Source of the DNA: Streptomyces sp. SJL17-4
GTDB taxonomy: Bacteria; Actinomycetota; Actinomycetes; Streptomycetales; Streptomycetaceae
Length of the DNA: 64,000 nucleotides
Direction of reading: 5' to 3'
Assembly (NCBI RefSeq): GCF_036826855.1
Contig: NZ_CP104578.1
Coordinates: 3,844,001-3,908,000, forward strand
Below the pieces are notes generated by a model. The model ran no database searches. It was not told where the DNA came from and worked only from the letters and a program-made list of their open reading frames with translations. Every line of letters starts with the position of its first letter. The stretch's first letter is position 1. A program made the translations under genes and the position numbers. Shown piece by piece: positions 37,689 through 45,130 of the stretch.

Positions 37689-37969
37689 GTGGCCGGTTAC
37701 GGACAGCACAAGGAAGACATCATCAGACGCCTGCGCCGGATCGAGGGCCAGGTCAGGGGGTGCAGCGGATGGTCGACGAGGACGTCTACTGCATCGACGT
37801 CCTCACCCAGGTCTCCGCGATCAACGCGGCCCTCCAGTCCTGCGCGGTGGCCCTGCTCGACGAGCATCTGAGCTGCTGCGTGACGGAGGCCATCGCGCAG
37901 GGCGGGGACCAGGCGAAGGTGAAGGTGGGCGAGGCGTCGAAGGCGATCGCCCGGCTGATCCGGACGTGA
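37689..37969 (+). CDS. csoR: Copper-sensing repressor CsoR, frame-interrupted
   Basis: A four-helix repressor of about 93 residues. DIIRRLRRIEGQVRG opens the protein, and the Cu(I) ligands are Cys in DVYCIDVLTQ, then His and Cys in DEHLSCCV. Copper binding releases it from ATACCCC...GGGGTAT boxes, of which four lie nearby. The frame breaks near 37758: after GTCAGGGG a C is missing before TGCAGCGG (G-L-Q-R-M in relatives). The length, 281 bp, fits one lost base. The GTG at 37689 follows CCGAGGAGCC. Confidence 0.85.
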
Positions 37970-38010
37970 CGAGCGACATGACGAGTGGCATGACGAGCGA
38001 CATGACGGAT
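37966..38010. repeat. 12-bp tandem repeat at the csoR stop
   Basis: Nearly four copies of ATGACGAGCGAC (variants GTGACG, GAGTGGC, ATGACGGATTAG). The csoR TGA lies within the first unit. Confidence 0.8.
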
Positions 38011-38023
38011 TAGCGAGGCGGAA

Positions 38024-38191
38024 TCAACCGCCCTTGCGTGAGGGACAGTCGGCGGACAGCGTGAGGCTCAGCCGGAGACAGAGGCCGAGCAGCTGCCGGA
38101 GGAGCACCAACTCCACCGTTCCGGGAGGACCGGAGTCGCAGACCTTCACGCAGGGGCGGTTCCGCGTAGGGAGCTTCATGAGGGTCGACAT
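38024..38191 (-). CDS. Tiny cysteine-containing protein next to a CsoR-like box
   Basis: A 55-codon open frame reading MSTLMKLPTRNRPCVKVCDS first and ending SADCPSRKGG. Four cysteines are present, two as C-x-x-x-C near the start, followed by a leucine-rich helix-like segment (VELVLLRQLLGLCLRLSL). GC at third positions is about 85 %, as in neighbouring genes. A CsoR-type palindrome starts 11 bp upstream of the ATG (38189-38191), so transcription may respond to copper. No ribosome site better than CCAGG is seen, so it may be leaderless. I do not recognise a family. Confidence 0.45.
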   Translation of the reverse strand: MSTLMKLPTRNRPCVKVCDSGPPGTVELVLLRQLLGLCLRLSLTLSADCPSRKGG

Positions 38192-38201
38192 CCTGGCAGA
38201 G

Positions 38202-38216
38202 TACCCCTAGGGGGTA
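38202..38216. promoter_or_regulatory. CsoR-like operator 4
   Basis: TACCCCTAGGGGGTA is a CsoR-type palindrome between the tiny cysteine protein and the BlaI-like gene, which diverge from it. It sits 51 bp before the BlaI-like start and could control either or both. Confidence 0.7.
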
Positions 38217-38266
38217 TACCTGAGCGAGGGGAGCGGCCCGTACGATGAGCCGCCCATAGGGAGGGG

Positions 38267-38665
38267 ATGCACGTGCGCCGGCTGGGAGAGCTGGAGGCCG
38301 AGATCATGGACCGACTGTGGGCCTGGCAGCGGCCCGCCACGGTCCGCGAGATCGTCGACGACATCAACCGCGGCCGACGGGTCGCCTACACGACCGTCAT
38401 GACCGTCGCGGACATCCTGCACCGCAAGGGCTGGCTCCGTCGCGAGAAGGCCGGCCGCGCCTGGCTGTACGAGCCCGTCCGCAGCCGCGAGGAGTACACC
38501 GCCGGCCTGATGCGGGACGCCCTCGGCGACAGCCAGGACCGCCCCGCCGCCCTCCTCCGGTTCGTCGAGGCCATCTCGGACGAGGACATGGACGCCCTCG
38601 ACGCGGCCCTCCGCGCTGCCCGCGGCGACCACGATCCACACCTCGGCGGCGGGAGCGGCGCGTGA
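38267..38665 (+). CDS. BlaI/MecI/CopY-family repressor
   Basis: A 132-residue winged-helix repressor: GELEAEIMDRLWAWQRPATV begins the domain, VAYTTVMTVADILHRKGWLRR is the recognition helix and wing, and the C-terminal helix dimerises. In this family the repressor is cut by a partner M56 peptidase; that partner starts inside its stop codon (GTGA). Streptomycete BlaI/M56 pairs often lie beside copper genes, which fits the CsoR-like box upstream. The ATG at 38267 is used; GTG at 38273 is an alternative. Confidence 0.85.
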   Translation: MHVRRLGELEAEIMDRLWAWQRPATVREIVDDINRGRRVAYTTVMTVADILHRKGWLRREKAGRAWLYEPVRSREEYTAGLMRDALGDSQDRPAALLRFVEAISDEDMDALDAALRAARGDHDPHLGGGSGA

Positions 38666-39579
38666 ACGTGAACCATCACGTCCTCGTCCCGCTCGGGCTC
38701 TTCGTCCTCACCGGCTTCCTCGTCCCCTGGCTGCTCGTCCGGGCGCGCTGGGCGCAGCAGGCGCCCCGGCTCGCCCTCGGCGTGTGGGCCGCGTGCGGCA
38801 CCGCCTTCGCCGCCGCGAGCGCCCTGCTCCCGGCCCAGCTGGTCCTGTCGAGCGCCAGCAGCCACCGCCTCGCGGACATGATGTTCGCCCTCCAACTGCC
38901 CACCGTGGAACAGCTCCTGGCCCTCGACGGCCGGGAGCGTCTCGCTTTCTCGCTCTCCCTGGTGGTGCTCTCGATGCCCGCCGCCGCGTTCGCCCGCCGA
39001 CTGGTGAGGGCCCGCCGGGTGCGGCTGCGGCACGCGGGGGTGCTGCGGCTCGTCGGACGGTACGACCCCGCGCTGCGGGCCACCGTCCTCGACGACGCGC
39101 GCCCCGCCGTGTACTGCCTGCCGGGCCGCTCGCGCCGGGTCGTCGTCTCCTCGGGCGCGGTGGACACCCTCACCCCCGCCCAGCTCGCGGCGGCGCTCGC
39201 GCACGAGCGGGCCCACATCGCGGGGCGGCACCATCTCCTCGTCGCCGCGTCGGAGGCCTTCGCGGCCGTGTTCTCCCGCCTGCCACTCGCCCGGCACGGG
39301 GTGGGCTCCGTACCGCTGCTGCTCGAAATGGCGGCGGACGACCGGGCGTTGCGCCGATGTACGCGGGACGCGCTGGCCACGGCGCTGTACGCACTCGCGT
39401 CGGGGCGGGCGCCGCGGTCGGCGTTCGCGGCGGGCGGGCCGTCGGCGGCACTGCGGATGCGGCGCATCCTCACTCCGCACAGCGCCGGCCATCCCGTCCT
39501 GCGCGGTCTGACGACCATCGCGGCCGCGGGTCTCGCGATGACACCGTTGATCGTCGCCTGCTGTTCCTTCCCCGGATAA
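38662..39579 (+). CDS. M56-family membrane metallopeptidase (BlaR1/MecR1-like)
   Basis: A 305-residue protein with transmembrane segments at about 7-24, 36-58, 92-112 and near the C-terminus. The zinc motif HERAH (AALAHERAHIAGRHHLL, near residue 180) is the M56 HExxH. Unlike BlaR1 it has no extracellular sensor domain. It is expected to inactivate the coupled BlaI-like repressor. GTG at 38662 overlaps the previous stop. The AT-rich stretch 39580-39726 follows, without a gene. Confidence 0.82.
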   Translation: MNVNHHVLVPLGLFVLTGFLVPWLLVRARWAQQAPRLALGVWAACGTAFAAASALLPAQLVLSSASSHRLADMMFALQLPTVEQLLALDGRERLAFSLSLVVLSMPAAAFARRLVRARRVRLRHAGVLRLVGRYDPALRATVLDDARPAVYCLPGRSRRVVVSSGAVDTLTPAQLAAALAHERAHIAGRHHLLVAASEAFAAVFSRLPLARHGVGSVPLLLEMAADDRALRRCTRDALATALYALASGRAPRSAFAAGGPSAALRMRRILTPHSAGHPVLRGLTTIAAAGLAMTPLIVACCSFPG

Positions 39580-39726
39580 TTTACTCGCTTCAGCACGACC
39601 GACCCGCCGAACAGCGCTATTTACTAAGCGAATTCGTAGATTTCGCATCGGTCACGAACAACTGAATTCCCCGCTATTGTGGGTATGTTGGGGCTCGGGC
39701 TCGGCACGTCGAAGGGTACAAAACCG

Positions 39727-40204
39727 ATGCAGCTGGCTGGCGTTCGAACGGCCGCGGCCGGCGATGCGACGACGATATCCAGGCTGCTCGCCGACGCCAT
39801 TCGGAGCAGCTACACGGGAATCCTGGACGAAATCCCGATGCGGCGACTGATCTCCGCGCAATGCGCACTCCCCGCATACGCGCGGAAATTGAAATTCCCG
39901 GGGCGCGCCCGGTTGGCTCGGCTGGCTCGTCGCGACGGACGCGGAGGGCACGGTCGTCGGCGTCGCCGCGGGCGGTGTCCCCTTGCCGGGCGAGGGCGAG
40001 GTGTACGCCCTGGCCGTGGAGTCCGGATCCCGCCGCCGGGGTGTGGGTACGGCCCTGCTGGCGGCGGCCACGGACCGGATGCGGACCTTCGGGGCCCTGG
40101 ACCAGCGGGTGGAACTCCCCGCGGAGGCGGACCCGGCCCTGCCCTTCTACACCCACCTGGGCTTCGCCGCCCTCTCCGCCCGACGCTGGAGCAGAACGCT
40201 GTAG
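39727..40204 (+). CDS. GNAT-family N-acetyltransferase, frame-interrupted
   Basis: A protein of about 159 residues. The first half (QLAGVRTAAAGDATTISRLL) is a typical GNAT N-terminus, and the second contains EVYALAVESGSRRRGVGTAL, the acetyl-CoA pyrophosphate loop R-x-x-G-x-G. Between them the frame shifts near 39897, with GWLGWLVATDAEGTVVGVAA in the new frame. The length fits a net two-base loss or one-base gain. The start is uncertain: ATG 39727 is used, and upstream starts at 39679 or 39685 are open. The substrate is unknown. Confidence 0.7.
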
Positions 40205-40268
40205 CGACAGCCGTACTCCCGGCGTGCTCCTGGGCGTGGCAGATCCACGCCATCGCGTGTTCACGCAG

Positions 40269-40287
40269 CCCGATCCGGTGGATCGGG
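40269..40287. terminator. Hairpin between acetyltransferase and methyltransferase genes
   Basis: CCCGATCC-GGT-GGATCGGG is a perfect 8-bp stem about 65 bp after the acetyltransferase stop and 100 bp before the next start. It may be a terminator or an operator. Confidence 0.4.
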
Positions 40288-40385
40288 GTTCCTCCCCCAG
40301 GTCAGGATGGGTCCAGCGGCGCGGGCCCCGGCGGCACGGGTACCTCGTCCGGACGGCATGGACCGAGCGAGCCCCTGGAGGAGCG

Positions 40386-41279
40386 ATGCACACACCGAGC
40401 GGCACTTCCCTGCCCGTCGTGCCCGCAGCGTTCGCTCCGGTCCTGCCGTCCCGATACGGCCGGGAGCCGGAGCCCGCCCCCGGGGCCGGCATCCGGGTCA
40501 CCTCGGACACCCTGCCCGGACTCGAATCCGTCTCCCCCGCCGACGAGAACTCCGTCTGGCTGCACGACGCCCTGCTCGGCCCGCACAGCGCGGACATCGT
40601 CCGGTACCTCAGCCTCGCCCGCTCCACCGGCGGACCCGTTCTGGACCTCGGCTCCGGCGCCGGGCGGCTCGCCGTCCCGTTCGCCCGCCACGGCTTCGCC
40701 GTGGAAGCCGTGGACCGGGACGCCTCGGCCCTGGCGCGCCTCGACGGCTGGGCCCGCCGGATCGGTCCGCAGGTGGCCGGGCTCGTCGTCACCCACCGGA
40801 CGGACCTCACCGAGCTGCGCCTCGAAGGCAGCTACCGGCTCGCGCTGCTCGCGGGCGCGATGGTCACCGCCGTACCCCCGGCGCGGCGGCCCGAGCTGCT
40901 GCGGGAGGTGGCGTCCCATCTGCAGACGGGCGGCGCCCTCGCCCTGGACTACACGGCGCACCAGCTGCCGGGGCTCATCGCGGAGCCGCAGCGGACCTGG
41001 GCGTTCCAGGTGCCCCGCTTCGACGGCATCGACGAGTGGGTGGTGGCCCGGCAGGTCTTCGACCTGCCGTCGATGAGCGAGCGGATCACGTACTACGCGG
41101 CCAGGACCGGGAAGCTGTCCACGGAGCGGGTCGTCCTGACCACCGACAAGTGGATCGTGGACCCCGAGCGGCTCGCGGCGGAACTGCACTCCGCGGGCCT
41201 GCACATCGAGGGCCGGCGGCGGCACCGGATCGACGACCGGACCGAGTCCGTCCTGCTCGTGTGCAGGACGGACGACTGA
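40386..41279 (+). CDS. Class I SAM-dependent methyltransferase
   Basis: A 297-residue Rossmann methyltransferase. VLDLGSGAGRLAVPFARHG (about residues 83-101) is motif I, AVDRDASAL holds the acidic ribose contact, and LLAGAMVTAVPPARR and GGALALDYTAH correspond to motifs IV-V. A roughly 75-residue N-terminal helical region may help recognise the substrate, which cannot be named. The ATG at 40386 follows GGAGGAGCG, a good ribosome site. There is no obvious operon partner. Confidence 0.78.
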   Translation: MHTPSGTSLPVVPAAFAPVLPSRYGREPEPAPGAGIRVTSDTLPGLESVSPADENSVWLHDALLGPHSADIVRYLSLARSTGGPVLDLGSGAGRLAVPFARHGFAVEAVDRDASALARLDGWARRIGPQVAGLVVTHRTDLTELRLEGSYRLALLAGAMVTAVPPARRPELLREVASHLQTGGALALDYTAHQLPGLIAEPQRTWAFQVPRFDGIDEWVVARQVFDLPSMSERITYYAARTGKLSTERVVLTTDKWIVDPERLAAELHSAGLHIEGRRRHRIDDRTESVLLVCRTDD

Positions 41280-41367
41280 CGGGGCCGACAGTGGCCGGAC
41301 GGCTGACGGCTGACGGTGGCCCGCGAAGAGTCCTGACGAGGTTGACGAGCAAGAGGTACGATGCCCA

Positions 41368-41377
41368 CAAAAGTTTG
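41368..41377. promoter_or_regulatory. Fur-box-like palindrome
   Basis: CAAAAGTTTG lies 34 bp upstream of the preferred Fur-family start, in a less GC-rich stretch. Streptomycete FurA-type regulators commonly bind AT-rich palindromes in their own promoters. Confidence 0.35.
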
Positions 41378-41411
41378 AGCCGACCAGATGGCAGGCGGGC
41401 GGGCGGAGAAG

Positions 41412-41852
41412 ATGGCAGTCGTGGAAGAGCTGACGGGCCGCGAGGCGGTGATCCAGCGCCTGCGCGACGTCGGGCTGCGGGTCACGGGCCCGCGCCTGGA
41501 GGTGCTCACGGTGCTCGCCGCCGGCGGCCATCTCGACGTCGAGGCCATCACCACGACCGCCCGCGAGCGGCTCGGCACGCTGACCAGCCAGGCCGTGTAC
41601 GAGATGCTGCGGCACTTCCAGGAGACGGGCCTGGTCAGCAAGTTCGACCGGCCCGGCCTGCCCGCCGTCTTCGAGATCTCCGGTCCCGCGCACCAGCACG
41701 CGCTGTGCCTGAACTGCGGCCGGGTGGAGAACGTGACGGCCGCCGCGCCCGCGCCACCGCGCGGCAGCCTCTCCGCATGGGCGGTCAGCGACGCCGAGGT
41801 GGTCTTCAAGGGCCTGTGCCCCGACTGCCGCGAAGCGCACCCCTCACACTGA
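41412..41852 (+). CDS. Fur-family transcriptional regulator
   Basis: A 146-residue Fur protein. The winged helix spans residues 10-80 (LRDVGLRVTGPRLEVL and LTSQAVYEMLRHFQETGLV). The metal region has HQHALCLNCGRVENV and GLCPDC, two Cys-x-x-Cys pairs for the structural zinc. It resembles FurA/CatR-type peroxide sensors, normally beside a catalase-peroxidase, but no such gene is present here. ATG 41412 is preferred because GGCGGAGAAG precedes it; ATG 41388 is possible. A Fur-like palindrome lies upstream. Confidence 0.85.
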   Translation: MAVVEELTGREAVIQRLRDVGLRVTGPRLEVLTVLAAGGHLDVEAITTTARERLGTLTSQAVYEMLRHFQETGLVSKFDRPGLPAVFEISGPAHQHALCLNCGRVENVTAAAPAPPRGSLSAWAVSDAEVVFKGLCPDCREAHPSH

Positions 41853-41949
41853 AAGCACACGAACACCGTGCGGCGCGTTCGAATGTGTGGCAGGGTCTAG
41901 CGGGGCGTTTCAACAGGATCCGCGCGATCCGAGGGGAGTCTGCTGCGCC

Positions 41950-42984
41950 GTGTCCAAGAACGCCGCCGGAGCGCGTACGGCAAGCGAACAGGCACTCGCC
42001 CTCTACCAGGAACTTCGCACCAGTCCCGGCGAACCCCTCGACGCGGTCGCACACCGACTGGACCTCACCGAAGCCGAACGCGAGCGCTGCCGCACCGAGT
42101 TGGTGAACCTCGGCCTGATCGAGCCGAGCACGGAACCGGCCCCCGAGCCCGCCCCCGTCGTCGTCACCCCGGACATCGCCCTGCTGCGGCTCCTCCAGCA
42201 CGAGCGCGACCGCCTGGAGAGCCGGCTCGCCGAGACCAGCCGGGCCCACACCGCCCTGGAGACGCTCGCCGGACCGTTCCTGCGGGCCGGGATGGAAACC
42301 GGCTCCGAGGTCGAGGTGCAGATCGTCGACGACCCCGCGCGCATCCGCCGCGAACTGGCCGACCTGACAGACACGGTGCGCGGATCGGTCCATTCGATGC
42401 TCACCGGATCGGTGCGGCGTGAGGAGATGGCCCTGGAGCTGGACCGGGACCGGGGCCGGGTGGCGCGCGGCGTGCGGGTCCAGGCCATGTACAGCCAGCG
42501 GGTCGGACAGGTTCCCGAGATGGTGCAGCACCTCGCGGAGCGGTCCGCGCTCGGCGTCGAGGTGCGGCTCTCCCCCGTCGTCCCCATGAACATGGTCCTC
42601 GCCGACGAGAACTTCGCGCTGCTCCCCACCGACCCGCGGGATCCGGAGTCCGCCGCGATCCTGGCCAGGGGTCCGGGCCTGGTCCGCTCCTACCGTGCCC
42701 TGTACGAGTACTGCTGGCACGCGGCCACCCCGTACGGCCACGCGGAGCCGGCCCCGCACGGCGGCGACGGACTGACCGAGCAGCAGCGGGCCGCGCTCCG
42801 GATGCTCGCGTCCGGCATCAAGGACGAGCAGGTGGCCCGGAGCCTGGGTGTCTCGCTGCGCACGGTCAGCCGGCTGATCTCCGAGGTGATGCAGGAACTG
42901 GGCGCGGCCAGCCGCTTCGAGGCGGGCGTACAGGCCGCCCGGCTCGGTCTGCTCGACGGCGAGCCCTACGAGCACACGGCGTAA
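41950..42984 (+). CDS. LuxR-type HTH regulator, tandem paralogue 1
   Basis: A 344-residue regulator. An N-terminal winged-helix-like segment (LALYQELRTSPGEPLDAVAH) and a helical linker (residues 85-120) lead to a middle domain (about 120-260) resembling the TrmB-type regulatory domain. The C-terminal LuxR HTH reads LTEQQRAALRMLASGIKDEQ, then VARSLGVSLRTVSRLISEVM. It has no phosphorylatable receiver domain. Two paralogues follow in tandem. GTG at 41950 follows GAGGGGAG. It may control the neighbouring biosynthetic cluster, by position only. Confidence 0.8.
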   Translation: MSKNAAGARTASEQALALYQELRTSPGEPLDAVAHRLDLTEAERERCRTELVNLGLIEPSTEPAPEPAPVVVTPDIALLRLLQHERDRLESRLAETSRAHTALETLAGPFLRAGMETGSEVEVQIVDDPARIRRELADLTDTVRGSVHSMLTGSVRREEMALELDRDRGRVARGVRVQAMYSQRVGQVPEMVQHLAERSALGVEVRLSPVVPMNMVLADENFALLPTDPRDPESAAILARGPGLVRSYRALYEYCWHAATPYGHAEPAPHGGDGLTEQQRAALRMLASGIKDEQVARSLGVSLRTVSRLISEVMQELGAASRFEAGVQAARLGLLDGEPYEHTA

Positions 42985-43066
42985 CGCGACGGACGCACGG
43001 ACGGACGGGCGGACGGGCGGACGGGCGGACGGGCGGACGCACGGACGGACGCACGGGCGGGCGGGG
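42985..43066. repeat. 4-bp-based tandem repeat after regulator 1
   Basis: A run of CGGA/CGGG/CGCA tetranucleotides, with an 8-bp super-period GGACGGGC in its centre, starts directly after the TAA at 42982-42984 and leads into a second, 7-bp array. Confidence 0.85.
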
Positions 43067-43143
43067 CAGCGGGCAGCGGGCAGCGGGCAGCGGGCAGCGG
43101 GCAGCGGGCAGCGGGCAGCGGGCAGCGGGCAGCGGGCAGCGGG
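43067..43143. repeat. Eleven perfect 7-bp repeats upstream of regulator 2
   Basis: CAGCGGG is repeated eleven times without error, ending 29 bp before the start codon at 43173. Such arrays are prone to slippage, so copy number may vary between cells or assemblies. Confidence 0.92.
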
Positions 43144-43172
43144 CAGGGGAAGTCGACGACACGAGGGGCGGC

Positions 43173-43711
43173 ATGGCAACGGCGGACACCGGCGTGCCGG
43201 ACCGGTCTGCCGACCGGCTCGTCCCGCTCTACCGGGAGCTGCGCAGGCGCGGCGTCGCGGACTTCGCGGGGGCCGCCGCCGCGGGGCCGGCGGCCGAGGA
43301 ACATGCCCGCTTCCGGGCGGACCTCACCTCGCTCGGCCTGATCGTGCCGACCGGCACCCCACACGCCACCCGCTCCGACGTGCGCGACGCGCCGACCGGC
43401 GCCCGGACCTCGGGACGGTGGCCACCGTCGACCCGAAGATCGCGCATGTCGTCCGGACCGATCTCGCCGCCCTGCACCCGGGCGGGCCCGGCGACCGGCT
43501 CACGGAACAGCAGGGGGAGCTGCTGCGGATGCTCGCGACGGGCATGAAGGACGAGAGGATCGCCCGCGCCCTCGGGGTCTCGCTGCGCACGGTGAGCCGT
43601 CAGATCTCCGAACTCATGCAGGAAATGGGCGCGTCGAGCCGCTTCGAGGCCGGGTCGAGGGCCTTCATGCTCGGCCTCCTGACCGAGGACCCGCGCTCGC
43701 ACGGCACGTAA
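43173..43711 (+). pseudogene. Degenerate LuxR-type regulator, tandem paralogue 2
   Basis: The N-terminus (RLVPLYRELRRRGVADFAGA) and the C-terminal HTH (LTEQQGELLRMLATGMKDER, then IARALGVSLRTVSRQISELM) match its two neighbours. The middle regulatory domain of about 190 residues is missing: VDPKIAHVVRTDLAALHPGG joins directly to the HTH. There is also a frame change near 43405 (one G short in CCGGACCTC). The frame change may be a sequencing error, but the internal deletion is real sequence loss. It might still encode a short DNA-binding protein. Confidence 0.7.
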
Positions 43712-43759
43712 TCTGACGGCTCGGGACACCGGACCACGAAGAGAAGGGGGAACCTCGCC

Positions 43760-44839
43760 GTGATCACGACGGATGGCTCCATGAGGGACGGCCGGGCGGA
43801 CGGCCGGGCGGACGGCCGGGCCGACGCGCAGCTGGTGGCCCTCCACCGCGAGCTGCGTCGGCGCGGCGTGTCGAACTTCCCGGAGGTCGCGAAGGAGTTA
43901 GGGCTCGGGGCCGAGGAGTACGAGCGATGTCGCGCCGAACTGATCTCCCTCGGTCTCATCGTTCCCACCACCAGCACCCACGCCACCAGTGCCGACCTTC
44001 GTGACGCCCGGTGGCAGCCGGACGCGGACGCGGTCGCCTCGGTCGATCCGGAGATCGCGCTGCTGCGCATCCTGGACCGCGAACGGGCCCGACTGCGGGA
44101 GCATCTGGCCGAGGCCGACCACGCGTACAGCGCGCTGGAGACGCTGGCCGGCACGTTTCTCCGGCCGGGTTCGCTGACCCGTTCCCAGATCGCGGTCGAG
44201 GCGATCACCGACTACCGGCGGATCCAGCAGGCGCTGGAGGACATCATCGACGTCACGCAGGAGGCGTCCTGCTCGATGTATCCGACCGGCCCGGCCCGGC
44301 AGGTCCCCGAGCGGATCTTCGAACGGGACCGCCGCAAGCTGGACCACGGAGTGCGGGTCCGCGCCATCTACCGCGGCAGGGACGCCGCCCGGCCGGAGGC
44401 GGCGGAGGTCCTCAACCGCCGTGCGGAGCTGGGTGTCGAGGTCAGGATCGCGCCCGATCTGCCGATGACGATGGTCATCGTCGACGAGCAGTACGCGATC
44501 GTGCCGCTGCGTCCCGAGGAGCCCGGCAAGGGGGCGATCCTGGCCCGCGGGCCGCTGCTCGTCCGCTCCTTCCTGAGCCTGTACGAGCACTGCTGGCACA
44601 CGGCCTCGCCCTACGGGGACCATGTGGCGCCCGAGCGGGGCGGGGACGGCCTTTCGGAGCAGCAGCAGGCGGCGCTGCAGATGCTCGCGGCCGGGATGAA
44701 GGACGAGAAGATCGCCCGCAATCTCGGGGTCTCGCTGCGCACGGTGAGCCGGATGCTCTCCGAACTCATGCAGGAATTGGGCGCGTCGAGTCGCTTCGAG
44801 GCGGGTGTACGGGCGGTACGGCTGGGCTGGCTGGATTGA
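43760..44839 (+). CDS. LuxR-type HTH regulator, tandem paralogue 3
   Basis: A 359-residue paralogue of the regulator at 41950. N-terminal repeats (GRADGRADGRAD, from a 12-bp DNA repeat) precede LVALHRELRRRGVSNF. A TrmB-like middle domain (about 105-270) and the LuxR HTH (LSEQQQAALQMLAAGMKDEK to MLSELMQELG) follow. It is about the same length as paralogue 1 and intact. GTG at 43760 follows AGAAGGGGGAAC. It ends at a strong intrinsic terminator that closes the regulator block. Confidence 0.8.
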   Translation: MITTDGSMRDGRADGRADGRADAQLVALHRELRRRGVSNFPEVAKELGLGAEEYERCRAELISLGLIVPTTSTHATSADLRDARWQPDADAVASVDPEIALLRILDRERARLREHLAEADHAYSALETLAGTFLRPGSLTRSQIAVEAITDYRRIQQALEDIIDVTQEASCSMYPTGPARQVPERIFERDRRKLDHGVRVRAIYRGRDAARPEAAEVLNRRAELGVEVRIAPDLPMTMVIVDEQYAIVPLRPEEPGKGAILARGPLLVRSFLSLYEHCWHTASPYGDHVAPERGGDGLSEQQQAALQMLAAGMKDEKIARNLGVSLRTVSRMLSELMQELGASSRFEAGVRAVRLGWLD

Positions 44840-44845
44840 GCACCC

Positions 44846-44887
44846 GAAAAGCCCCGCAATCGTGGCAGGTCGATTGCGGGGCTTTTC
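44846..44887. terminator. Perfect intrinsic terminator, bidirectional
   Basis: GAAAAGCCCCGCAATC and GATTGCGGGGCTTTTC form a 16-bp perfect stem with a 10-nt loop, with A and T tracts on either side. It lies between the plus-strand regulator 3 and the minus-strand secreted-peptide gene. Confidence 0.93.
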
Positions 44888-44935
44888 TCATGTCCGGCCG
44901 GGAGAGGTGCGGCCGGCCGGGCCGCGCCGGATGCG

Positions 44936-45130
44936 TCAGTTGATCGGCGAGGTGGTGGTGGGAACGGCGTGCGGCCAGTCGTCGGTCGGACCGGCCTGCT
45001 GCTGCCCGGCCGGGGCGGCGTCGGCGGTGGTCGCCAGGGCGGCGCCGCCCCCGACGGCCAGACACGCCACCAGGGCGAGGGCGAACTGACGGACGGCCAT
45101 GCGAATTCCGGAGTTCTGCTCAGCGGACAT
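44936..45130 (-). CDS. Small secreted protein
   Basis: A 64-residue precursor. Basic residues (IRMAVR) precede a hydrophobic core (QFALALVACLAVGGGAALAT), with probable cleavage after ADA. This leaves a mature peptide of about 28 residues rich in Gln, Pro and Thr (APAGQQQAGPTDDWP...). The ribosome site TGGAGGAATC and ATG 45128-45130 are convincing. It has no cysteines and no recognised family. It is the last minus-strand gene of the cluster, so it could be a secreted product, signal or unrelated. Confidence 0.65.
   Translation of the reverse strand: MSAEQNSGIRMAVRQFALALVACLAVGGGAALATTADAAPAGQQQAGPTDDWPHAVPTTTSPIN

Noticed and set aside
37689..37969. CsoR as a genuine pseudogene
   Set aside because: Both halves keep all copper ligands and normal length; a single missing base in a G-rich stretch, the same pattern as in many neighbours, is better explained as sequencing error.
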